NCBI GenBank assembly: GCA_017514645.1
Contig: JAFWJP010000044.1
Span: forward strand, 1 to 10,662
Length of the DNA stretch: 10,662 nt
Direction: 5' to 3'
Source of the DNA: Solobacterium sp.
GTDB taxonomy: Bacteria > Bacillota_I > Bacilli_A > Erysipelotrichales > Erysipelotrichaceae
In this document: in pieces, positions 1 to 6,184 of the stretch
How positions within the stretch are numbered: position 1 is the first letter of the stretch
How the letters are laid out: each line of letters opens with the position of its first letter
Position numbers and translations under genes: made by a program
The notes under the pieces: model-generated
What the model was told of the DNA's origin: nothing
Databases searched by the model: none
Seen by the model: only the letters and a program-made list of their open reading frames with translations

Positions 1-1190
1 CGGACGAAAAGAAGTACGGCCTCAACCAGACCCAGGATATCTGCAAGGTGGAGAAGGACGGACTGAAACCGGTCTACACACCGGAGATCAGCCTGTACTC
101 CTCCACGATCGGTGATACAGTGCACGGCGGCGGAGACGAGGAAGGCTGCGACGGCAAGGTCTTCGTTACACTGGCGACGGACAATGATCACAACGTCCTG
201 TACGAGTTCGATAAGAAGTTCAAGCCGAAGACGATCTGGGAACAGCCGGGCATGGCCTGCTTCATGGCAATGAGCGATGAGAAGATCGCTCTGTGCTATC
301 AGGAATGGAACAATGTCGCGGAAGTCTATACCATGAACCGTGACGGCTCCGACTTCAAATGCATCACACATCTGAACGATGAAGCGCTGGCCGGGAAATA
401 TATCGCAGAGCCGCAGGACATCGAATATGAAAGCGAAGGCTATCACCTGAACGGCTGGGTCCTGCTGCCGAAGGACTACGACCCGAAGAAGAAGTATCCG
501 GCAGTGCTGGACGTCCACGGCGGACCGCGGGCAGCCTACTGCAATACGTTCTTCCATGAAATGCAGCTGTGGGCAAGCGAAGGCTACTTCGTCTTCTTCA
601 CGAACATCAAGGGATCTGACGGACGCGGTGATGACTTCGCGGATATCCGGGATGATTACGGCGGAACGGATTTCCGCAATCTGATGGACTTCACGGATGC
701 GGTACTGGCCAAGTATCCGCAGATCGATCCGGCACGTGTCTGTGAGACCGGCGGATCCTACGGCGGATTCATGACGAACTGGATCATCGGACATACCGAC
801 CGGTTCTGTGCCTGTGCTTCCCAGCGTTCGATCTCGAACTGGAAGAGCTTCTCCTTGATCGCGGACATCGGTCTGTACTTCGGACCGGATCAGTGCGGTG
901 CGGAAGGTCTCTTCGGGGATGTCAACGATGAAAAGCTTTGGAACCATTCACCACTGAAATACGCAGCGAATGTCAAAACACCGACGCTGTTCATCCACAG
1001 TGATGAAGACTACCGCTGCCCGCTGCCCGAAGGCATGCAGATGATGCAGGCGCTGGCATACCGGAACATCGAAACACGTCTGGTGATCTTCCATGGTGAA
1101 AACCATGAACTGAGCCGTTCCGGCAAACCTCTGCACAGAATGCGCAGACTGCAGGAAATCACCGACTGGTTCAACAAACACGCAAAGTAA
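1..1190 (+). CDS. S9-family serine peptidase (acylaminoacyl-peptidase/prolyl-oligopeptidase type), 5' truncated
   Basis: A cytoplasmic serine peptidase expected to cleave short peptides. The reading frame is open from base 3 of the window through the GTG at 48, so the gene starts upstream and that GTG is probably internal. The first ~110 visible residues would be the end of the N-terminal beta-propeller. The alpha/beta-hydrolase domain follows. It shows an HGGP oxyanion-loop motif near 520-530, the nucleophile motif GGSYGGF with Ser at 756-758, a probable catalytic Asp in SDEDYRCP (codon 1008-1010) and the catalytic His in GENHELSRSGKP (codon 1104-1106). The RCP and ENHELSRSGKP signatures are typical of the S9C branch. 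The triad is intact and in normal order, so the enzyme should be active. The stop at 1188-1190 is followed 9 nt later by a strong hairpin. Its exact substrate cannot be told from this part. Confidence 0.93.
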   Translation, partial: DEKKYGLNQTQDICKVEKDGLKPVYTPEISLYSSTIGDTVHGGGDEEGCDGKVFVTLATDNDHNVLYEFDKKFKPKTIWEQPGMACFMAMSDEKIALCYQEWNNVAEVYTMNRDGSDFKCITHLNDEALAGKYIAEPQDIEYESEGYHLNGWVLLPKDYDPKKKYPAVLDVHGGPRAAYCNTFFHEMQLWASEGYFVFFTNIKGSDGRGDDFADIRDDYGGTDFRNLMDFTDAVLAKYPQIDPARVCETGGSYGGFMTNWIIGHTDRFCACASQRSISNWKSFSLIADIGLYFGPDQCGAEGLFGDVNDEKLWNHSPLKYAANVKTPTLFIHSDEDYRCPLPEGMQMMQALAYRNIETRLVIFHGENHELSRSGKPLHRMRRLQEITDWFNKHAK

Positions 1191-1199
1191 ACATACAAA

Positions 1200-1227
1200 A
1201 ACAGGGGTTCCACAAGGAACCCCTGTT
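1200..1227. terminator. Bidirectional intrinsic terminator between convergent genes
   Basis: A perfect 12-bp stem (1200-1211 with 1216-1227, AACAGGGGTTCC / GGAACCCCTGTT) with a 4-nt loop ACAA. Read on the minus strand it ends in CTGTTTTTGT, a proper T-run, so it closes the nup-like operon arriving from the right. Read on the plus strand it is followed by the weaker CTGTTAT and probably also ends the peptidase transcript. Confidence 0.88.
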
Positions 1228-1232
1228 CTGTT

Positions 1233-1254
1233 ATAGACGGGAGAGTCTATTTTT
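1233..1254 (+). terminator. Second small hairpin with T-run on the plus strand
   Basis: ATAGAC (1233-1238) pairs with GTCTAT (1245-1250) around a 6-nt loop and is followed on the plus strand by a run of T to 1254. It would back up termination of the peptidase transcript. The T-run overlaps the stop codon of the convergent permease gene (1253-1255). The stem is only 6 bp, so this is a modest call. Confidence 0.45.
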
Positions 1255-2191
1255 ACTGTTCTTCTACGTGACCTGTCTTGACACGGTAGTACTTGATGAC
1301 GGAGACGATCGTTACAAAGAAGAAGACTGCAAAGTAAGGAATCGCCGCAACCAGGTCTACCGGGAAGATCGCCGAAGAGTTGAAGATCAAGGAAACTGCA
1401 CGGAATACCGCAAAGATCAGAGCGCTGATCAGGAGTACACCGTAGTTTCCGCTGGCAATACCGTTGGCCGCAATACCCATCCAGCCCTGACCGGCAACCA
1501 TGTTCGAAGAATAGATATGAACATAGTTCAGGGACAGGTACATACCGCCCAGTGCTGCGAACAGACCGGACATGATCAGGGAGAGAATCTGCAGTTTCTC
1601 AACGTTGATACCGGCAGTACGTGCTGCACCGGCGTTGAGTCCGCAGGCTCTCATGCGCATACCCAGCGGTGTCTTGTAGATGAGGATGAACAGCAGGATC
1701 AGGATGACCCAGCATACATAGGTCAGAATGTACTGACCGGAGATCAGCTGGCCGATGACCGGAATATCCTTGATGACAGGAATATTGACGGAGGACAGCG
1801 TCTTGGTTGCCAGGGAAGCACTGGATCCCTTTTCACCTGTAATGGCATACAGGAAGAAGATGGCCAGGGAGTTGGCAAATGTGTTCAGCGCAATACCGAT
1901 GAGGATCGGGCTTGCACCGAGACGCATGGAGAACAGCGCGATCAGCAGTGCCGTGCAGACACCGATGACCAGACCGATCAGCAGACCTGTCCAGGCACTT
2001 CCGGTAATATAGCTGCCCAGAATGCCTGCCAGCGCGCCGAAGGTCATGATGGACTCGATCGCAATGTTGACCATGCCGGTACTGGCTGCGATGAAGGAAG
2101 CGATTGCCGCAAAGAAGAGCGGTGTTGACAGACGGATGACCGTCGTCAGGAAATTCATTGTGAACAATGAACCGAAAATCGTACTAAGCAT
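1253..2191 (-). CDS. nupQ: Nucleoside-type ABC transporter permease (NupQ-like, BPD_transp_2 family)
   Basis: A 312-residue integral membrane protein, the second permease of the importer and the last gene of the operon. It is very hydrophobic, with about eight to nine likely membrane segments. Family features include STGMVNIAIES at residues ~37-47 (equivalent to the NLGVEG motif of this family), the cytoplasmic loop GMRMRACGLNAGAARTAGIN at ~178-197 that should contact the ATPase, and GQGWMGIAANG near 235-245. Length matches the YufQ/NupQ group. The ATG at 2191 lies 11 nt after an AAGGAGGG ribosome site (2203-2210). It overlaps the stop of the upstream permease by 8 nt, which points to translational coupling. 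The family also contains sugar permeases of RbsC type, but the lipoprotein and ATPase partners favour nucleosides. The symbol is by analogy with Bacillus. Confidence 0.9.
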   Translation of the reverse strand: MLSTIFGSLFTMNFLTTVIRLSTPLFFAAIASFIAASTGMVNIAIESIMTFGALAGILGSYITGSAWTGLLIGLVIGVCTALLIALFSMRLGASPILIGIALNTFANSLAIFFLYAITGEKGSSASLATKTLSSVNIPVIKDIPVIGQLISGQYILTYVCWVILILLFILIYKTPLGMRMRACGLNAGAARTAGINVEKLQILSLIMSGLFAALGGMYLSLNYVHIYSSNMVAGQGWMGIAANGIASGNYGVLLISALIFAVFRAVSLIFNSSAIFPVDLVAAIPYFAVFFFVTIVSVIKYYRVKTGHVEEQ

Positions 2192-3281
2192 CTTTCTCTA
2201 AACCCTCCTTCAACAGCCGCTTCTCACGGAAGCCTCTTAAGAAGTACTGAGAGGAAATCAGCAGGATAACGATACCTTCAACGATTGCAACGATCTCTGC
2301 CGGTACTGCTCTGTCAACGAAGTACAGAACACCGGTACCCTGTTCCAGATATTTGATCATGAAGGCTGCGATGACGATACCGATCGGGTTGTTGCGTCCG
2401 AGCATGGACAGCAGCATTCCCGAGAATCCGATTCCTGTCAGGGAACGGTCAGGCTGGTAGAACGCTGTCTGTGTCAGCAGCTGGCAGGCAGCGCCGATAC
2501 CGCAGAGAACACCGGCGATCATCGCTGTGATGATGGCCAGCTTGAATGCGCTCATACCGGAGTATTCAGCAAACTTGGGGTTTGTTCCGGCAAGACGGAT
2601 CTGGTAGCCCAGACGGGTCTTGAACATGATCAGGTACATGATGATCGTAGCAGCGATCAGCAGGATCAGACACGGGGAGACCCGCAGCGGTTCATAGATG
2701 TAACCGATCCTTGCCGTTGCCAGATAGTCTCTGGAACCGATCGTGGATGTCGTTGTTGTCAGCAGGTATTTACGGATGAGGAACATCGCAATACCGGAAT
2801 AGATCGAGTTCAGCATCAGGGATACGACCATTTCGTTCGTACCGAACTTTGCCTTCAGGAAGGAAGGGATGATCATCAGGATACCGCCGGTTACAGCCGC
2901 TGCCAGGATGCAGAGCACCGGGTGCAGCATATGGCTGGTTGTAATGGCGTTGCAGGCAACTGCCGCAACCGTAACACCGGAAATGATGAAGATACCTTCA
3001 CCGCCCAGGTTGAACGCACCGGACTTGAACAGAACACCTGCCGCAAGACCGGAGAAGGCATAGGGGATGAAGCTCTCAACAACGGAACCGAAGTAACGCC
3101 GCTTGGTCAGCGGTCCGGTCAGGATCGTAACGATCGCCCGTACCGGATTGTCGGATATCAGACACAGAACCACGAATGTGATTGCCAGAGCAATGAGGAT
3201 CGACAGGATCATCTTGATGGCTTCGAATACCTTCGGGTTTGTAATCGACAGGTTTACATTCTTCGCTTTTTTCTCAGTCAT
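2184..3281 (-). CDS. nupP: Nucleoside-type ABC transporter permease (NupP-like, BPD_transp_2 family)
   Basis: A 365-residue membrane protein, the larger of the two permeases that together form the translocation path. A short charged N-terminus (residues 1-20) precedes the first membrane helix at ~22-45. The diagnostic motif FNLGGEGIFIISG lies at ~89-101, and the ATPase-coupling loop with RLAGTNPKFAEYSGM at ~230-244. The C-terminal tail is highly charged (RGFREKRLLKEGLEKDA). Start choice: ATG at 3281, 6 nt after a GGAGGTG ribosome site (3288-3294). It overlaps the end of the ATPase frame by 8 nt (ATGACTGA), the same overlap length seen at its own 3' end with the next permease. Size and position match YufP/NupP. 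No internal defect is visible. Confidence 0.91.
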   Translation of the reverse strand: MTEKKAKNVNLSITNPKVFEAIKMILSILIALAITFVVLCLISDNPVRAIVTILTGPLTKRRYFGSVVESFIPYAFSGLAAGVLFKSGAFNLGGEGIFIISGVTVAAVACNAITTSHMLHPVLCILAAAVTGGILMIIPSFLKAKFGTNEMVVSLMLNSIYSGIAMFLIRKYLLTTTTSTIGSRDYLATARIGYIYEPLRVSPCLILLIAATIIMYLIMFKTRLGYQIRLAGTNPKFAEYSGMSAFKLAIITAMIAGVLCGIGAACQLLTQTAFYQPDRSLTGIGFSGMLLSMLGRNNPIGIVIAAFMIKYLEQGTGVLYFVDRAVPAEIVAIVEGIVILLISSQYFLRGFREKRLLKEGLEKDA

Positions 3282-4838
3282 TTAAAGCACCTCCGATCTC
3301 TTCCGGTGTCTGATGGCTCGCACCGAGCATGTACATACCGAGCTGCTGATCGGTGACCTCCCTTGCGTTCGGGAAGTAGCCGGCAATCTCTCCGTCGAAG
3401 AGAACGATGATCCGGTCAGACAGGTCCATGACCTCGTTCAGGTCAGCGGATACCAGCAGGATACCGACACCATCGTTGCGCAGTTCGATCAGCTTGTGGT
3501 GAACGAATTCTGCAGAACCGATATCGATACCGTGGGTCGGCTGCTCAGCAATCATGAATTTCGGGTGCGTATTGTATTCTCTGGCGACAACGACTTTCTG
3601 GATGTTTCCGCCGGAGAGGGAATCCACAGTAACTTTATTGTTTTCAGCCTTGACGGCGAATGTTTTGATCAGTTCATCGGACACCTCGTCAATGGCCTTG
3701 TTGTCCATAACATGCCTTTGTTGATGTCATCACGCGTGTAGTATGTGGAGATCATGTTGTCACTGATCGGCAGGGAACCGGCAATACCGTCACCCATACG
3801 GTCTTCCGGAATGTATGCCATGCCGAGATCACGGCGGTTCTTGATGTTCATGGCTGTCGCATCGGTTCCGCAGATGGTGATCTTTCCGTCATACTTGGTC
3901 TTTTCCAGACCGGTGATGCAGCGGATCAGGTCAAGCTGTCCGTTTCCTTCAACACCGGCAATGCCCAGGATCTCACCCTTCTTGACGGCAAACGAGATGT
4001 CGTTCAGGGCAGGCTTTCCGTTGCGCTCCATCTTCAGGTTATTGACGATGAGAGCCTTTTCGTTATTGAAGTCTTCGTGAGTCTTGTACTGGTCCAGGTT
4101 GCTTTCCAGATCTCTTCCGATGATCAGGTTGGTCAGCTGTTCCATGGTCAGTTCGTCATTGCGGTAGGTACCTTTGCTGACACCGTTGCGGATGACGGAG
4201 ATCCGGTCGGAGATCGCTTTGACCTCTTCCAGCTTATGTGAGATGAACAGGATGGTATGTCCCTGTTCCTTGAACTGACGCAGCTGTACGAACAGTTTTT
4301 CTGTCTCCTGCGGCGTCAGTACGGATGTCGGTTCATCGAGGATGATGAGTTCGGCATTCCGGTACAGTGTCTTCAGAATCTCGACCTTCTGCTTCTTCGC
4401 GACGGACAGGGATGATACTTTGGCTGTCACGTCCAGTTCGAAGTTGTACTTGTCGGATACTTCCTGTGTGATGCGGACGGCTTCCTTCCGGTCGATGAAG
4501 GCACCTTTCGTGGGTTCATCACCCAGAATGATGTTGTCAACGATACTGAAGGAATTGATCAGCATGAAGTGCTGGTGGACCATTCCGATTCCTGCCTTGA
4601 TGGCATCCAGGGAACTCTGGAAGTGAACTTCCTGGCCCTTGTAGGTGATCGTACCGCTGGATGGTGATTCAATACCGAAGATCATCTTCATCAATGTAGA
4701 CTTTCCGGCACCGTTTTCACCGACGATGGAGTGGATCTCACCTTTTTCGAATTCCATGTTAATGTCACGGTTCGCTACCGTACCGTTGGGGTAGACCTTC
4801 GTGACCTTATCCAGCTTTAAGATGGTTTCTCCAATCAT
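3274..4838 (-). CDS. nupO: Nucleoside-type ABC transporter ATPase (NupO-like, two ABC domains), broken by a frameshift
   Basis: This would be the duplicated-domain ATPase that powers the importer. The span is 1565 nt, one short of 522 codons, so one missing base explains the break. Frame one runs from ATG 4838 to a stop at 3669. It carries the first ABC domain: Walker A GENGAGKS at residues 40-47, Q-loop near VHQHF, a degenerate signature SLSVAKKQ, Walker B IILDEPTS and H-loop ISHK. It also carries the start of the second domain, with a degenerate P-loop GVEGNGQ. Frame two (ATG 3708 to 3274) continues with the canonical signature LSGGNIQKVVVARE and Walker-B-like FMIAEQPTHGIDIGS. Joining them near 3709-3711 gives about 521 aa, the normal family length. 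An AAAGG lies just upstream of ATG 3708, so separate translation of the second part is conceivable. The ribosome site of the first start is GGGAGAG. A sequencing error, a real mutation or a split protein are all possible. Confidence 0.88.
3706..3713 (-). other. Frameshift site in the ATPase gene
   Basis: On the minus strand the sequence reads GGC ATG TTA TGG in the first frame and then ATG GAC AAC AAG in the second. Coding similarity passes from one frame to the other here: DDINKGM belongs to frame one and DNKAIDEVSDEL to frame two. One extra base in the TT, or a -1 shift, restores a single frame. There is no X-XXY-YYZ slippery heptamer, and the two frames overlap by 40 nt (3669-3708). Confidence 0.8.
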
Positions 4839-4857
4839 TGTGCTCTCCCATATCTAT

Positions 4858-4898
4858 AAAAACAGAGTTATGCCCTGCCGAAAGACAAGGCATAACTC
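4858..4898 (-). terminator. Intra-operon terminator/attenuator between lipoprotein and ATPase genes
   Basis: Read on the minus strand, 4898-4865 folds into a stem of up to 15 pairs (outer 10 perfect, GAGTTATGCC with GGCATAACTC, then T-G, T-A, G-C, T-G, C-G) around a TTTC loop. It is followed by TGTTTTTATAG. It lies 19 nt after the lipoprotein stop and about 20 nt before the ATPase start, too close for a second promoter between hairpin and start. It should end most transcripts after the lipoprotein and let a fraction through. This is a common way to make binding protein in excess over membrane parts. Confidence 0.85.
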
Positions 4899-4917
4899 AT
4901 CTTGAAAAATGCTTTAC

Positions 4918-6036
4918 TTAGTCAACTCTGTTGGCGTTCAGAATCGGCGGCCACTCGTTGTCATAGTCTGTCATTTCCAGAGTATCGACAACTTCGACTT
5001 CACCGGCTGTAACCTTAGCCAGTGTCTCAGCAACTTCCGCTCTTACGTCTTCAGGGCAGTGCTCGAGGTAGAAGTCGTTCTCAGCCAGACCGACACCGTT
5101 CATCGCGATACCCCAAGCTTCAGCTGTGCCCATCTTGTCCTTCAGTGTGCCGTCAGCCAGCATACCGCAGACAGCCTTGAAAGCAACGCCTGTGTTCTTC
5201 AGAGCAGATGTCAGGATCGTGTTTGCCCATTCAGGATTGGAATCCTTGAACTGCAGATACTGGTCCTGGTCAACGCCGATGCACCAGACATCATCATGAC
5301 CTGCGCAAGCCTCGATGACACCATTGCCCAGACCGCCGGCAACCTGCCAGATCACATCTGCGCCCTTGTTGATCATCGTCTCTGTTGTTTCCTTACCCAG
5401 AGCTGTGTCTGTGAAGGAACCCGGATATGCAACGCTGTACTTAACACCCTTCTCTGTCAGAACCTGGCAGTAACCACCAATGAACTGGTTCATTGCCTGG
5501 TTGTCCATACCGACAACGACACCGACTGTGCCTGTCTTTGTCATCGCTGCACTCAGAGCACCGACAACATATCCCAGGTCATCCAGAGCCCAGTTCGCTG
5601 CATAGAGGTTAGCAGGAACACCTGTCTCAGGCAGTGCGGAATAGTCGAAGTTGTAGAACATCTGATCCGGATACTTCTCAGCTGCCTTGTACAGGAAGCC
5701 TTCATAAGTGTTGTTACCGGAAACAACGAGGTCATACTCACCGTCTTCGCAAACGTTGTCGAACCAGTTCATCCAGTTGGATTCTTCAGCGGCACCTTCC
5801 GGGTCGCACTCGTACAGTTCAACAGTGATACCGTTGTCTTCTGCGTTGACTTCATCACATGCTGCAGCCAGTGTGTCGAAGTAGGACTGGTCACCCTTGT
5901 GAGGGATCAGAACAGCTACTTTGTAACCGTCTTCAGCAGGTGTTTCGTCTCCGCCGGTTGTCGGCTCGCCGCTGTCGCAGGCTGCCATAGTAGCAGCTGT
6001 CATCAGGGCGAGGACAGAAGCAAATAACTTTTTCAT
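4918..6036 (-). CDS. nupN: BMP/PnrA-family nucleoside-binding lipoprotein of ABC importer
   Basis: The extracytoplasmic substrate-binding protein of the importer, 372 residues. The start is the ATG at 6036 (MKKLFASVLA), preceded by AAGGAG at good spacing. A longer frame to 6138 would include promoter DNA and spoil the signal peptide. Residues 1-19 are a lipoprotein signal with lipobox TMAAC, so Cys20 should be lipid-modified and anchor the protein outside the membrane. An acidic Gly/Thr/Pro linker follows (~21-36). The BMP fold shows KGDQSYFD (~48-54, matching the DxSFN ligand loop with Tyr for Phe-neighbour), GMDNQAMNQFIGGY (~176-189), ADVIWQVAGGLGNG (~226-239) and IGVDQDQY (~253-260). These are hallmarks of PnrA/NupN purine-nucleoside binders. 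It is first in the operon and followed by an attenuator, so it is likely the most abundant product. The ligand is inferred from the family; autoinducer-2 or sugar binding is less likely. Confidence 0.92.
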   Translation of the reverse strand: MKKLFASVLALMTAATMAACDSGEPTTGGDETPAEDGYKVAVLIPHKGDQSYFDTLAAACDEVNAEDNGITVELYECDPEGAAEESNWMNWFDNVCEDGEYDLVVSGNNTYEGFLYKAAEKYPDQMFYNFDYSALPETGVPANLYAANWALDDLGYVVGALSAAMTKTGTVGVVVGMDNQAMNQFIGGYCQVLTEKGVKYSVAYPGSFTDTALGKETTETMINKGADVIWQVAGGLGNGVIEACAGHDDVWCIGVDQDQYLQFKDSNPEWANTILTSALKNTGVAFKAVCGMLADGTLKDKMGTAEAWGIAMNGVGLAENDFYLEHCPEDVRAEVAETLAKVTAGEVEVVDTLEMTDYDNEWPPILNANRVD

Positions 6037-6041
6037 TTCTT

Positions 6042-6047
6042 TCTCCT
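6042..6047 (-). promoter_or_regulatory. Ribosome binding site that fixes the lipoprotein start
   Basis: On the minus strand AAGGAG sits about 6-7 nt before ATG 6036, while the in-frame upstream ATG at 6138 has no comparable site and lies inside the -35 element. Confidence 0.8.
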
Positions 6048-6069
6048 TTTCCCCAAAAGTATGTTTCAA

Positions 6070-6084
6070 GTCGTCAGTGACGAC
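6070..6084 (-). promoter_or_regulatory. Hairpin in the 5' leader of the nucleoside importer operon
   Basis: GTCGTC and GACGAC form a perfect 6-bp stem with a 3-nt loop about 20 nt downstream of the predicted transcription start. On the minus strand it is directly preceded by GGTTTTTT. It could be an operator dyad or an mRNA-stabilising leader stem. It does not match a purine riboswitch, whose conserved core is absent. Confidence 0.4.
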
Positions 6085-6109
6085 AAAAAACCAAGTTTTG
6101 GACAAGCAA

Positions 6110-6138
6110 ATTCTATCATTGAAAGATGGTACCATCAA
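6110..6138 (-). promoter_or_regulatory. Sigma-A type promoter of the nucleoside importer operon
   Basis: On the minus strand a -35 of TTGATG (6138-6133) and a -10 of TAGAAT (6115-6110) are separated by exactly 17 bp. Transcription would start near 6103, giving a leader of about 65 nt before the lipoprotein ATG. The -35 lies 46 bp downstream of the ATP-grasp gene's stop. Confidence 0.7.
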
Positions 6139-6184
6139 TCAATAATTTCACAGGAATTTCATATGATCCGGGAGAACAGACGTA

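Noticed and set aside
1268..2128. 286-aa plus-strand open frame
   Set aside because: Antisense to the NupQ-like permease. Its extreme Asp/Gln/Arg content is what hydrophobic membrane-protein codons give when read in reverse.
3705..3725. Programmed -1 ribosomal frameshift in the ATPase gene
   Set aside because: No slippery heptamer in the proper phase and no obvious downstream stimulatory stem. A simple indel explains it better.
4909..6027. 372-aa plus-strand open frame opposite the lipoprotein gene
   Set aside because: Cys/Val-rich shadow created by the biased codon use of the highly expressed lipoprotein gene; no family motifs, and it runs against a supported promoter and terminator.
6037..6109. 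Purine riboswitch before the nucleoside importer
   Set aside because: The leader is only about 65 nt and lacks the conserved junction core sequences. Only two short stems are seen.
4918..6138. Longer 406-aa version of the lipoprotein
   Set aside because: The extra 34 residues would be encoded by the promoter region, have no ribosome site and would bury the lipoprotein signal sequence.
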